Below, in pieces: positions 26,912 through 35,278 of a DNA stretch of 64,000 bases (position 1 is its first letter; each line of letters begins with the position of its first letter). Under the pieces are notes generated by a model. It had not been told where the DNA came from, made no database searches, and saw only the letters and a program-made list of their open reading frames with translations. The position numbers were made by a program, and so were the translations under genes. The DNA comes from JBCAXA01 sp039183535 (GTDB lineage: Bacteria; Pseudomonadota; Gammaproteobacteria; Steroidobacterales; Woeseiaceae): assembly GCA_039183535.1 (NCBI GenBank), contig JBCDBO010000002.1:1-64000 (forward strand). Direction: 5' to 3'.

Positions 26912-28061
26912 ACCTCGATTTGATGCACCCGATGCGACCGAAATGATGCGCCGCATTGATCGTGTACGTGCGGCGATGGAGGCTGCACACCTAACGCACT
27001 ACGTCGCCACCTGTCCGAACAACGTTTTCTATCTCACGAATTTTGCGAACTACGTGCATGAGCGACCGTTTGTGTTGGTTATCGGGTTGGATGGTCCGTT
27101 GCAGTTTTTGGTCCCCAAACTCGAAATCCCACACGTACAGACCCGCTCGATTGGCACGGTCGAACTTGTTGAGTATTTCGAGTTTCCTGCGCCGGCGGGC
27201 GAGACCTGGGATGCCAAACTACGAACCATCTTCCCACTGAACGCCCGAGTAGGTCTTGAGTCTGTTTGTCCATTGCAAGTGTATGAAGCCATTCCCGGCG
27301 AGCGTATTCGGTCAGATATTCTCGAGGACACCCGAATGGTCAAAACGGACTATGAAATCGGCCGGATTATTTACGCCAGCAACGTCGCTGCAGAGGCGAT
27401 GCAACTGCTGCTGGCGTCGGCGAAGCCAGGCGTCGGCTTGATGGAAATCCAAACCAAATGCCGCGGCCTGATGCTCATGAAAACGCTGGCTGACAATCCC
27501 AGCGCCAATATGCTCGCCACCAATGCAACGTCGGTGTTTCAACCACCGAGCGTCTCGCATGATCCGCATAACTTCACGGACGTCAGCATGGTCATGGAAA
27601 CCGGCGGCCCCAACGTTTCGATCATCAATGGAACGCTCAATGGTTACGGAACCGAAGTTGAACGGACCTTTTTCCTTGGGGACGTTCCAGAGTCCTGTCA
27701 GCGACCATTCCAGGCGATGCTGCAGGTCCGGGAGCTGGCCTTCAATATGGCAACACCCGGCACGCTGATGAGTGATGTCGATGCAGCCTGCAATGCGCTG
27801 TTCAAAAAGGCAGGCCATGGCGATCACCTACTTCATCGAACCGGCCATGGCATTGGGGTTACTGGCCATGAAGCACCGTTTTTCGCCGAGGGTTTCGCGC
27901 GCGAGATCGAGCCCGGCATGGTATTCACGATCGAACCGGGTATTTACATTGAGGGTATCGGTGGGTTTCGCCATTCCGATACCGTGTTAATCACGGACGA
28001 CGGCGCGGTGAGCTTGACGCCATTGCCCGATGACCTCACCGCGATGACATTGGCTGCCTAG
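26901..28061 (+). CDS. M24 family (creatinase/prolidase-fold) hydrolase with altered metal site
   Basis: At 386 residues it has an N-terminal creatinase-type domain (to about 145) and a C-terminal pita-bread domain (from VKTDYEIGRI). His316 in HRTGHGIG and Glu345 in FTIEPGIYI are kept. The two metal-binding Asp residues of aminopeptidase P are Glu here (E233 in METGG, E252 in TEVERT), and the last Glu is Ser (S359 in GFRHSDT). That pattern fits metal-free relatives such as creatinase or ectoine hydrolase better than a true Xaa-Pro peptidase. The ATG at 26901 is chosen because GAAGGA lies 8 bases upstream. Confidence 0.85.
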   Translation: MVTEPRFDAPDATEMMRRIDRVRAAMEAAHLTHYVATCPNNVFYLTNFANYVHERPFVLVIGLDGPLQFLVPKLEIPHVQTRSIGTVELVEYFEFPAPAGETWDAKLRTIFPLNARVGLESVCPLQVYEAIPGERIRSDILEDTRMVKTDYEIGRIIYASNVAAEAMQLLLASAKPGVGLMEIQTKCRGLMLMKTLADNPSANMLATNATSVFQPPSVSHDPHNFTDVSMVMETGGPNVSIINGTLNGYGTEVERTFFLGDVPESCQRPFQAMLQVRELAFNMATPGTLMSDVDAACNALFKKAGHGDHLLHRTGHGIGVTGHEAPFFAEGFAREIEPGMVFTIEPGIYIEGIGGFRHSDTVLITDDGAVSLTPLPDDLTAMTLAA

Positions 28062-29545
28062 GAGCAATCGCCGCGCAGCACCAAAGCTTCAGCGAGTGCG
28101 TCGCCCCCTATTGATTCCGCCGCCGTAAGATCCGCGATCGTCCGCGCAACCTTGAGCACGCGCTCGACCGCTCGCGCCGACAAGTGATAACGCTTTGCTG
28201 CCGCCGCCAGCAGCGTCTCGCCGGCAGTGTCGAGCCGACACTCCGCCCGCTCGAGCACGCGATCTAGATTGGCATTCAATATGCCGCTGCGATCCAGCTG
28301 GCGTTGCCGGGCGGCGGCAACGCGTGCGGCGACCGTTTCGCTCGATTCACCGTGCTTGGTTGTCGCCAAGGTTTTGAAGTCGAGTCTGGGGACCGTCAAG
28401 CGGACATCGATGCGGTCGAGCAATGGTCCGGATAGGCGTTGCTGGTAACGGGTCGTTTGGTCCGGCGTGCAGCGGCAGGCGACATCGGGATCGCCGTGAT
28501 AGCCGCACGGGCATGGATTCATCGCCGCCACAAATTGGAACCGCGCCGGGTATTCGGTTTGCCGCTGTGCCCGCGAAATCACGACCCGCCCGAGCTCCAG
28601 TGGCTCGCGCAATGCATCGAGCACGGTACGCGGAAACTCGGCCACCTCATCCAAGAACAGAACGCCATTGTGTGCGCGGGTAATTTCGCCCGGCCGCGGG
28701 TCGCGACCACCGCCGACCAGCGCAGCCGCTGACGCGGTGTGGTGCGGGGCACGAAACGGCACCGCGGGTCCGGCTGGCGCACCGACCAACGACGCGATGG
28801 CAGCCGCTTCCAGCGTTTCATCAAGCGACAGTGGCGGCAGCAACGACGGCAGGCGTCGCGCGAGCATGCTCTTGCCGCTGCCGGGGGGTCCGACCAGCAG
28901 CAAATGATGGCCACCGGCTGCGACGATTTCTAACGCGCGGCGGGCACTGTCATGGCCGCGCACGTCGGCAAGATTGGGCGGCGCCGCTGTTGGCGTGGCG
29001 ACTGAGTCGGTGACGCGGCAGCGTGGCTGCGGTGTTAGGCCGTTGAGATGCGCAGCAACGGCTTGCAGTGTCTCGATTGCGAATACCGTTAACGTAGGGA
29101 CGCGCGCCAACTCGTCGGCGTTCGATGCCGGTACGATGATGTCGCGTCCGGCCGCGGCCGCGTTTAGTCCGGCCGTTAGTAAAGCCGGCACGGAGCGAAG
29201 CTCGCCCGACAACGAGAGCTCACCGTACAACTCGAGACCGGCAGCGGCGTCGGGCGGCAGCTGACCGCTGGCGATCAGGATGCCGATGGCAATAGCCAGG
29301 TCGTAGCGCCCACCCTGCTTCGGTAAATCTGCAGGCCCAAGATGCACGGTAATCGCGTGCTGTGGAAACGAGAACCCAGCCTGCACGATGGCCGCGCGAA
29401 CGCGATCGCGGGCTTCTCGCACGGCCACCTCGGCCATGCCGACGACGTTGAACCGCGGCAAACCCGGCGCCAGGTGCACCTCGATGGTCACCGTCGGTGC
29501 GTTGAGACCTACCGGTGCGCGCGACAGCGTTCGAGCCAGAGACAT
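28058..29545 (-). CDS. comM: YifB/ComM family AAA+ ATPase (Mg chelatase-like)
   Basis: The 495-residue protein has an N-terminal Lon-like fold (VEVHLAPGLPRFNVVGMAEVAVREARDRVRAA), then an AAA+ core with Walker A LVGPPGSGKSMLARRLP (near 217), Walker B GVLFLDEVAEF, and a zinc-binding insertion NPCPCGYHGDPDVACRC. The C-terminal Mg-chelatase-type lid ends with the SARAVERVLKVARTIADL helix. ComM is a hexameric helicase that extends branch migration during natural transformation. The gene is adjacent to ubiK, a common gammaproteobacterial order, and converges on the M24 gene with a 4-base overlap. Confidence 0.93.
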   Translation of the reverse strand: MSLARTLSRAPVGLNAPTVTIEVHLAPGLPRFNVVGMAEVAVREARDRVRAAIVQAGFSFPQHAITVHLGPADLPKQGGRYDLAIAIGILIASGQLPPDAAAGLELYGELSLSGELRSVPALLTAGLNAAAAGRDIIVPASNADELARVPTLTVFAIETLQAVAAHLNGLTPQPRCRVTDSVATPTAAPPNLADVRGHDSARRALEIVAAGGHHLLLVGPPGSGKSMLARRLPSLLPPLSLDETLEAAAIASLVGAPAGPAVPFRAPHHTASAAALVGGGRDPRPGEITRAHNGVLFLDEVAEFPRTVLDALREPLELGRVVISRAQRQTEYPARFQFVAAMNPCPCGYHGDPDVACRCTPDQTTRYQQRLSGPLLDRIDVRLTVPRLDFKTLATTKHGESSETVAARVAAARQRQLDRSGILNANLDRVLERAECRLDTAGETLLAAAAKRYHLSARAVERVLKVARTIADLTAAESIGGDALAEALVLRGDCS

Positions 29546-29582
29546 CGGTTCGGCGCGCGGCCGCCGCGACAGCGCTTCGGTG

Positions 29583-29822
29583 TTAGTCGCCGCTATCGAG
29601 TTCAGCGAGCTGGCGTTCGAGCTCGGCTAAGCGGGCCTCGGTACGCGCGAGCACCGTACGACTTACTTCAAACTCCTCTCGCGTGACCAAGTCGAGCTGA
29701 CTGAGCGCCGAACGAAGGACCGATTGGAAGTTTTGCTCAAGATCATCGCCGAGTGCTCGCACGCCGTCTGGAACGGCCGCTGCCAATCGGGTGGCTAAGG
29801 TTTCGATCGTGTTTTGATTCAT
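29583..29822 (-). CDS. ubiK: Ubiquinone biosynthesis accessory factor UbiK
   Basis: This 79-residue protein starts MNQNTIETLATRLAAAVPDG and ends in a coiled coil (LARTEARLAELERQLAEL), the BMFP layout. It trimerises and helps the soluble Ubi complex, together with UbiJ (also in this window), to handle lipophilic ubiquinone precursors. A longer frame to 29948 has no family similarity, so the ATG at 29822 is used though its ribosome site is weak. It lies 37 bases upstream of comM on the same strand. Confidence 0.88.
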   Translation of the reverse strand: MNQNTIETLATRLAAAVPDGVRALGDDLEQNFQSVLRSALSQLDLVTREEFEVSRTVLARTEARLAELERQLAELDSGD

Positions 29823-29930
29823 AGCGTGTTTGTAATGGAGCACGGCGTCAGACGCCAGCGGTGAAACTGGCCACAACGGGGACAAAGTTGGTGCTCCCCG
29901 CTGCCGAATTGGCGCACCATATCGATACTT

Positions 29931-29947
29931 TGCACCATACCGGTGCA
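29931..29947 (+). promoter_or_regulatory. Perfect NtrC-type binding site upstream of glnK
   Basis: TGCACCATACCGGTGCA is an exact TGCACC-N5-GGTGCA palindrome, the classical NtrC (GlnG) enhancer. Its centre is about 85 bp upstream of the start point expected from the sigma-54 promoter at 30001. Further half-sites (GGTGC at 29890-29894, GCGCACCA at 29912-29919) lie just upstream and could help cooperative binding. Confidence 0.85.
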
Positions 29948-30000
29948 TTAATGCCGTTTAAAAATAGGTAAGTAATTATTTTTACTAGATTTTATCTAGC

Positions 30001-30016
30001 TGGCACAAAACCTGCT
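30001..30016 (+). promoter_or_regulatory. Sigma-54 promoter for glnK-amtB
   Basis: TGGCAC (30001-30006), five bases, then CTGCT (30012-30016) gives the -24 GG and -12 GC of a sigma-54 promoter in exact spacing. With the NtrC site upstream it explains nitrogen-starvation control of glnK-amtB. The remainder of the 342-base gap between ubiK and glnK is AT-rich before the promoter (29950-30000) and holds no further gene that I can see. Confidence 0.88.
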
Positions 30017-30164
30017 CCTATCGCGTGGGGCAACGTCGCGGCACCGCGACGCTGATCGCAAACGCTACAAACGCACCAATCCGTCCTCCCGATCGACGCA
30101 GCATCGCGACCTGCCGCGGCGCTCGCACAGCGATCGGGACGGCGCCGGCATCACCGAGGTACCG

Positions 30165-30503
30165 ATGAAACTGATCACCGCCATTATCAAGCCGTTCAAA
30201 TTGGACGACGTTCGCCAGGCCTTGGCCGACGTTGGCATCCAAGGTCTCACCGTTACCGAAGTCAAAGGCTTTGGCCGGCAACGCGGTCACACCGAGCTGT
30301 ACCGCGGCGCCGAGTACGTGGTCGATTTCTTGCCAAAGGCGAAGCTCGAGCTGGCCGTTGCGGATGACCTCGTTGAACAAGCGATTGAAGCAATAACGAC
30401 GACCGCTCGGACCGGCAAGATCGGTGACGGCAAAATATTCGTTGCCGAACTCCACGAAGCGATCCGTATCCGTACCGGTGAGACCGGCTCAGACGCCGTC
30501 TAA
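30165..30503 (+). CDS. glnK: Nitrogen regulatory PII protein
   Basis: A 112-residue PII protein beginning MKLITAIIKPFKLDDVRQAL, with the T-loop GFGRQRGHTELYRGAEYVVDFLPK containing Tyr51, the uridylylation site. The ATP-binding TARTGKIGDGKIFV stretch follows at residues 83-96. It senses 2-oxoglutarate and ATP/ADP and, when not uridylylated, plugs the ammonium channel encoded next. Pairing with amtB and the sigma-54/NtrC promoter support GlnK rather than GlnB. Confidence 0.95.
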   Translation: MKLITAIIKPFKLDDVRQALADVGIQGLTVTEVKGFGRQRGHTELYRGAEYVVDFLPKAKLELAVADDLVEQAIEAITTTARTGKIGDGKIFVAELHEAIRIRTGETGSDAV

Positions 30504-30538
30504 GCCGGACCTAAAAATAATTACAAAGGAGCATCGTC

Positions 30539-31864
30539 GTGGAAGAAATTACCGAACTGGGCACGAAGGTCAGCGAACTCGCGTACGCGCTAGACACATT
30601 TTACTTTTTAGTCTGCGGCGCCTTAGTGATGTGGATGGCCGCTGGCTTCACGATGCTCGAAGCCGGTCTCGTTCGTGCCAAAAACACAGCGGAGATACTG
30701 ACCAAAAATGTCGGCCTCTACTCGATCGCTTGCATCATGTACATGCTCTGCGGCTACACGATCATGTACCCGGGCGACGCGTTTGCTGGCGGTTACTTTC
30801 AATTCGGTACGGGCTGGCTGACCGGCGCCGATAACACGGTCGCGGACATGCTAGCCGGCGGTGGCGCCGGTGAATCGGACTACTACTCCGACTTGGCCGA
30901 CTTCTTCTTCCAAGTGGTGTTCGTCGCTACGGCGATGTCGATCGTCTCGGGCGCCGTCGCCGAGCGGATGAAGTTGTGGTCGTTCTTTACGTTCGCCGTC
31001 GTATTGACCGGCTTTATCTATCCGATGCAAGGCTATTGGAAGTGGGGCGGCGGCTGGCTTGAGGAAGCCGGCTTTCTCGATTTCGCGGGTTCCGGCGTTG
31101 TCCATCTGTGCGGCGCCGCTGCCGCGTTGGCCGGCGTCTTGTTATTAGGCGCACGGAAAGGGAAGTACGGCCCGCGCGGCCAAGTCAACGCGATACCCGG
31201 TGCTAACCTGCCTTTGGCAACGCTTGGCACGATGATCCTTTGGCTCGGCTGGTTTGGGTTTAACGGTGGCTCGGAACTCGTCGTCTCGAACGTCGGCGAG
31301 GCCAACTCGGTGGCCAAGGTCTTTGTAAACACCAACATGGCCGCGGCCGGCGGTTTAATCGCCGCGTTGCTGTTTGCGCGAGCCTGGTTCGGCAAGGCCG
31401 ATCTGACGATGGCGCTGAATGGTGCGCTGGCGGGTTTGGTCGCGATAACCGCTGAGCCGCTGACACCGAGCCCGATGGCTGCCACGGGTATCGGGATTGT
31501 CGGTGGCGTGCTGGTCGTTGTCTCGATCGTGCTTCTCGATAAGCTGAAGATCGACGATCCTGTCGGCGCGATTTCCGTCCACGGCACGGTCGGCCTGTGG
31601 GGCCTGCTCGCTGTTCCGCTGAGTCAAGATTACGCCGCGCTGAGCGAGGACAAAGGAAGCACCTGGACCATGCTCGACCAGTACATCGCACAGCTCAGCG
31701 GTCTCGGCGCGATCTTTATCTGGGTGTTCGTAACTAGCACGATTGTCTGGTTGGCGCTGAAGCTATCTGTCGGTATCCGCGTTTCTGAGGAAGAGGAATA
31801 CGTTGGCGTCGATGTCGGCGAATGCGGTATGGAGGCCTACCCGGAATTCGCCAAAGCCGACTAA
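30539..31864 (+). CDS. amtB: Ammonium transporter AmtB
   Basis: The 441-residue channel has eleven or so helices and the Amt signatures: AGFTMLEAGLVRAKNTAEILTKN near residue 37, the DFAGSGVVHLCGAAAALAGV segment with the first pore His, and VHGTVGLWG with the second. The cytoplasmic tail is short. It conducts ammonium or ammonia into the cell under nitrogen limitation. The GTG start has an AAAGGAGC ribosome site 7 bases upstream, 35 bases after glnK, and shares its sigma-54 promoter. Confidence 0.96.
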   Translation: MEEITELGTKVSELAYALDTFYFLVCGALVMWMAAGFTMLEAGLVRAKNTAEILTKNVGLYSIACIMYMLCGYTIMYPGDAFAGGYFQFGTGWLTGADNTVADMLAGGGAGESDYYSDLADFFFQVVFVATAMSIVSGAVAERMKLWSFFTFAVVLTGFIYPMQGYWKWGGGWLEEAGFLDFAGSGVVHLCGAAAALAGVLLLGARKGKYGPRGQVNAIPGANLPLATLGTMILWLGWFGFNGGSELVVSNVGEANSVAKVFVNTNMAAAGGLIAALLFARAWFGKADLTMALNGALAGLVAITAEPLTPSPMAATGIGIVGGVLVVVSIVLLDKLKIDDPVGAISVHGTVGLWGLLAVPLSQDYAALSEDKGSTWTMLDQYIAQLSGLGAIFIWVFVTSTIVWLALKLSVGIRVSEEEEYVGVDVGECGMEAYPEFAKAD

Positions 31865-31874
31865 ATGGGCAAGG

Positions 31875-31904
31875 CAGCGGCGCGCTGACCAGCGCGCGCC
31901 GCTG
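31875..31904 (+). terminator. GC-rich hairpin after amtB
   Basis: The arms CAGCGGCGCGC (31875-31885) and GCGCGCCGCTG (31894-31904) form a perfect 11-bp stem with an 8-base loop, 10 bases after the amtB stop. Only scattered T residues follow, so termination may be weak or factor-assisted. Confidence 0.65.
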
Positions 31905-32051
31905 GCCCTATTCTCGTCGCTTCTGTTATACATAATGCGTAGGTTGTAGGCCCGAAAGAGACTTTGTGCGATGGCCGTCACGGAGTTTTGACCGGTCTAT
32001 GCTTAAGTTAAGCCTCCGCAGTTGTGTCAGCCCACGAAGGGCGACCCGTAC

Positions 32052-32510
32052 ATGAAGCAAATCATCGCACTTATCGCCGCTTTACTCATTGCCGTCCCAG
32101 CGCTGGGCGAGGTTTATACGTGGCGCGATGAAAATGGCGTGCTGCACTACGGTGACATGCCACCGGAGAACGGTGAAGCAACCGTTGTGCCGATCCAAAC
32201 ACGACGCACCGATAACGCCTCGGTCTCGGCCCGAGCCACTGCTGAGCGCGAGGCGCGCACGGCGACCAGTGAGGCCATAGCCAGTGCGGCAAGCTCGGAA
32301 GAGGCAGAACGTGCAGCCGCAACACTGGCTGCGGAAGAACGCGCAGCCGCCTGTACCGCAGCTCGAGAACGGCTCCGCAATTACATCAATGCACGCCGCC
32401 TGTACCGCACTAATGAAGCGGGCGAGCGCGAATACCTCGATTCGGCCGAAATCACTTCCGCGCGCGCCAATGCGGAAGCCGACGTCGCCGACAAGTGCCG
32501 CGGTAGCTAA
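32052..32510 (+). CDS. DUF4124 domain-containing exported protein
   Basis: From the ATG at 32052 (AAGGG site 10 bases upstream) the 152-residue protein has a signal peptide (MKQIIALIAALLIAVPALG), then a DUF4124 motif EVYTWRDENGVLHYGDMPP. A long Ala/Glu/Arg-rich helical stretch (residues 60-120) looks coiled-coil-like. DUF4124 is thought to be a small beta-sheet domain in envelope proteins; its function is not established. It stands alone between amtB and the algZ-like kinase gene. Confidence 0.8.
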   Translation: MKQIIALIAALLIAVPALGEVYTWRDENGVLHYGDMPPENGEATVVPIQTRRTDNASVSARATAEREARTATSEAIASAASSEEAERAAATLAAEERAAACTAARERLRNYINARRLYRTNEAGEREYLDSAEITSARANAEADVADKCRGS

Positions 32511-32584
32511 GCAGCCTGCGACGCGGCGCGGCCCAACGGCCGACTCCGTTACACTAGCTGCGCCGGTATACGCGGAGCCGCACG

Positions 32585-33640
32585 GTGCCCACCGACAGCG
32601 CTGACCACACAGACCAAGCCGATCTGCCGGATTTATGCTCGGCCAAAGCCGTCTTGGCGGTCATCCTGATTGCCGAACTGATCGCGATCGTGCTAACGCT
32701 CGCGAGCCACGGACCGCGACCGGGCTTCCTGGTCGCATTGTCGACCACATCGCTGTACATCCTGTGGCTTGCGTTGGTTTGTGCGGCGGTCACCTGCGCC
32801 GTTCGACCCTATTTGACCGGCATGCCACGACTGACCGCACTGCTGATTGTTTTCGCAGCGTTGCAAGCCGTTAATCTCGCGATCAGCGAGGCCGGCTGGT
32901 GGCTAAACGCGCGTATCGGCAGTGGCCAGTTAACCGGCCTTGAACACGGTGAATTCGTGCTTCGCAACAGTTTGGTCTTCGCGATCGTGTCGGCGATGGC
33001 GTTGCGATACCTGTTTGTCGCCGGGGAATGGCGCCGTAACGTCACGCTGGAGGCGAAAGCGCGGATTCGCGCGTTACAAGCCCGGATCCGCCCCCATTTC
33101 TTGTTCAACAGTATGAACACCATTGCCGCATTGACACGTTCGGAGCCCGCCAGGGCCGAGGAGGCAATCGAAGATTTAGCGGATCTCTTTCGTGCGACCC
33201 TGGCCGAGTCCGAACATCGCATCGCGCTTAAACAAGAGCTCGAGGTCGCACGGATTTACCAACGGATGGAGCAACTGCGACTCGGCGAGCGCTTGGCTGT
33301 TGACTGGCAGGTTAGCGATTTGCCGATGCGGGCCCTAATCCCGAGCCTAACGGTCCAGCCACTTCTCGAAAACGCCATCTACCATGGTATTGAGCCGTTG
33401 CCAGACGGCGGTACGGTCACCGTCCACGGTTCGCGTACCGCATCCGGATTGCTAGAACTTTGCGTCTCGAATCCCGTTTCGCAGCAACGGGCCGCGAACG
33501 AGCGCCGTGGCAACAACATCGCGCTCGACAACATCCGCCGCCGCTTCGCGCTCGCGTTTGACGACTCAGCGACGGTCACGATCGAACAGACGACCACGCG
33601 CTACGAGGTTCGCCTGCGCTTTCCGGAAGTGGCCGAATGA
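32585..33640 (+). CDS. algZ: Sensor histidine kinase, LytS/AlgZ type
   Basis: This 351-residue protein has about four transmembrane segments (residues 23-145) and a His_kinase domain with the phospho-acceptor His171 in RPHFLFNSMN. The ATPase part is of the YehU/LytS type: VQPLLENAIYHGIEP (N box) and GNNIALDNIRRRFAL (G box). It overlaps the LytTR response regulator by 4 bases, and hemC follows, the same algZ-algR-hemC-hemD order as in Pseudomonas, where the pair controls alginate, twitching and other surface traits. The start is GTG. The target genes here are unknown. Confidence 0.82.
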   Translation: MPTDSADHTDQADLPDLCSAKAVLAVILIAELIAIVLTLASHGPRPGFLVALSTTSLYILWLALVCAAVTCAVRPYLTGMPRLTALLIVFAALQAVNLAISEAGWWLNARIGSGQLTGLEHGEFVLRNSLVFAIVSAMALRYLFVAGEWRRNVTLEAKARIRALQARIRPHFLFNSMNTIAALTRSEPARAEEAIEDLADLFRATLAESEHRIALKQELEVARIYQRMEQLRLGERLAVDWQVSDLPMRALIPSLTVQPLLENAIYHGIEPLPDGGTVTVHGSRTASGLLELCVSNPVSQQRAANERRGNNIALDNIRRRFALAFDDSATVTIEQTTTRYEVRLRFPEVAE

Positions 33641-34365
33641 GCCTGCGTATCGTCATCGTTGATGACGAGGCACCGGCCCGTGAGCGGCTTGGCCAGCTAC
33701 TGGAAGCCATCGACGACTGCACGCTGGTGGCCAGTCTGGCGAGCGGCGAACAAGCCTTGGCGCACTGCCAGGCAACACCGGCGGACTGTGTTTTGCTCGA
33801 CATTCGTATGCCCGGTATGGATGGCATTGAAACGGCGGTCGAACTAGCCCGACTGGACCAGCCACCGACCGTGGTTTTTACCACCGCCTACGACCAATAC
33901 GCGATCGAGGCGTTTGAGACCGAGGCGGTGGGTTACCTGCTAAAGCCGGTGCGGCGCGAGCGCTTGGCTCGGGCCATCGGCAAAGCAGCCAAACTCAGCG
34001 AGCAACGCCTAGCACGCCTCGCGACACGACCCGATGAACCGCGCCGGTTTGTGACCGCCCGGCGCGGCGACGAGGTGCGGCTCGTCGCGACCCGCGATAT
34101 TGCCTATTTCGAAGCCGATCAAAAGTACGTCCGGGCCTGGCATTCGCGCGGTGATGACCTGATCGATGACTCGCTGAAGACGCTGGAAGCGGACCTGGCG
34201 CGCGATTTCGTGCGAATTCATCGCAAATTACTGGTGTCGTTGGCCCAAATCGCGCGCGTCGAAAAAAGCCGCGGCGGCGGGACAGAGGTACACTTACGCA
34301 ACCGCGCAACACCGCTGCCGGTGAGTCGGCGGCATGTGGCGCGGCTTCGAGAGCGACTGAAGTAA
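33637..34365 (+). CDS. algR: LytTR family response regulator, AlgR-like
   Basis: A 242-residue protein with a receiver domain (acidic pair D9-D10, phospho-acceptor D55 in LLDIRMPGMDG, Thr in FTTAYDQYAIEAF, Lys in LLKPV). A LytTR DNA-binding domain from about residue 140 follows (EVRLVATRDIAYFEADQKYV and VRIHRKLLVSLAQIARVE). It is the partner of the kinase encoded just upstream, with which it shares an ATGA overlap, and ends 10 bases before hemC. AlgR orthology rests on synteny plus domain layout. Confidence 0.85.
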   Translation: MSLRIVIVDDEAPARERLGQLLEAIDDCTLVASLASGEQALAHCQATPADCVLLDIRMPGMDGIETAVELARLDQPPTVVFTTAYDQYAIEAFETEAVGYLLKPVRRERLARAIGKAAKLSEQRLARLATRPDEPRRFVTARRGDEVRLVATRDIAYFEADQKYVRAWHSRGDDLIDDSLKTLEADLARDFVRIHRKLLVSLAQIARVEKSRGGGTEVHLRNRATPLPVSRRHVARLRERLK

Positions 34366-34375
34366 AAGAAACAGT

Positions 34376-35278
34376 ATGAAATTAGTGATCGCTACGCGCC
34401 GCAGTCCGCTGGCGCTGTGGCAAGCACGGCACGTTGCAGACGCGCTGACCCAGCTCGACGACGTACACAGCGTTGAGCTGTTGGAGTGCGTCACCGAAGG
34501 TGACCGAATTTTGGATCGGTCGTTGGCAAAAGTTGGCGGCAAGGGTCTGTTCATTAAGGAGCTCGAGCAGGCGATGCTCGACGGTCGGGCCGATCTCGCT
34601 GTCCACTCCATGAAAGACGTGCCGGCCACGCCTCCGCCCGGCTTTGCATTCCCGGCGTTCTTAGCGCGGGAAGATCCGCGCGATGCCATCGTCGGTAAAA
34701 CGGTGGCGGACTTGGGCGCTGGCGCCCGGGTTGGGACGTCAAGCCTGCGGCGTCAAGCGCAACTGCAGGCACATCGCCCGGATCTCGTGATCGAACCGGT
34801 TCGCGGCAATGTCGGAACCCGGCTCGGCAAACTCGACAGCGGCGAGTTCGACGCCATTTTGCTCGCAACCGCGGGACTGAAACGGCTCGAACTCGAGCAT
34901 CGGATCGCCGATCGATTCGCGGTCGAGACGATGCTGCCCGCGTGTGGCCAGGGTATCGTCGGCATCGAATGTCGCGCCGATGCCAGCGACGTTACGAACG
35001 TGCTGATGCAGTTGGACGACCCCGTTTCACGCCGCGTGTTGACGGCAGAGCGGGCCGTCGCAGCCGGCTTGAACGCCGATTGCCACGCACCGCTCGGCGC
35101 GCATGCCGTCGTCGACGGCGACGCGCTCTGGCTGCGGGGCCGGGTGGCCGCCCCGGACGGCAGTGAGATCATCGATGCCGATGCGCGCAGCAGCGGCGAT
35201 CCGGAAGCGCTCGGTCGCGACGTGGCCGACGCGCTGCTCAGCAAGGGTGCAGCCCGATGGTTGGGAGAATCGGCATGA
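34376..35278 (+). CDS. hemC: Hydroxymethylbilane synthase (porphobilinogen deaminase)
   Basis: The 300-residue enzyme joins four porphobilinogens into hydroxymethylbilane in heme synthesis. It shows IATRRSPLALWQARHVAD at the N terminus, VGGKGLFIKELEQAML, SMKDVPATPPPGF, and GTSSLRRQAQLQAHRPDL. The dipyrromethane-cofactor Cys lies in NADCHAPLG near residue 241. It overlaps the hemD-hemX gene by 4 bases (ATGA). The ribosome site AAAGAAA is poor, so translation may be coupled to algR. Confidence 0.95.
   Translation: MKLVIATRRSPLALWQARHVADALTQLDDVHSVELLECVTEGDRILDRSLAKVGGKGLFIKELEQAMLDGRADLAVHSMKDVPATPPPGFAFPAFLAREDPRDAIVGKTVADLGAGARVGTSSLRRQAQLQAHRPDLVIEPVRGNVGTRLGKLDSGEFDAILLATAGLKRLELEHRIADRFAVETMLPACGQGIVGIECRADASDVTNVLMQLDDPVSRRVLTAERAVAAGLNADCHAPLGAHAVVDGDALWLRGRVAAPDGSEIIDADARSSGDPEALGRDVADALLSKGAARWLGESA

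Noticed and set aside
29823..29948. Upstream extension of UbiK toward the NtrC site
   Set aside because: The extra residues do not match UbiK and would run into the glnK regulatory region.
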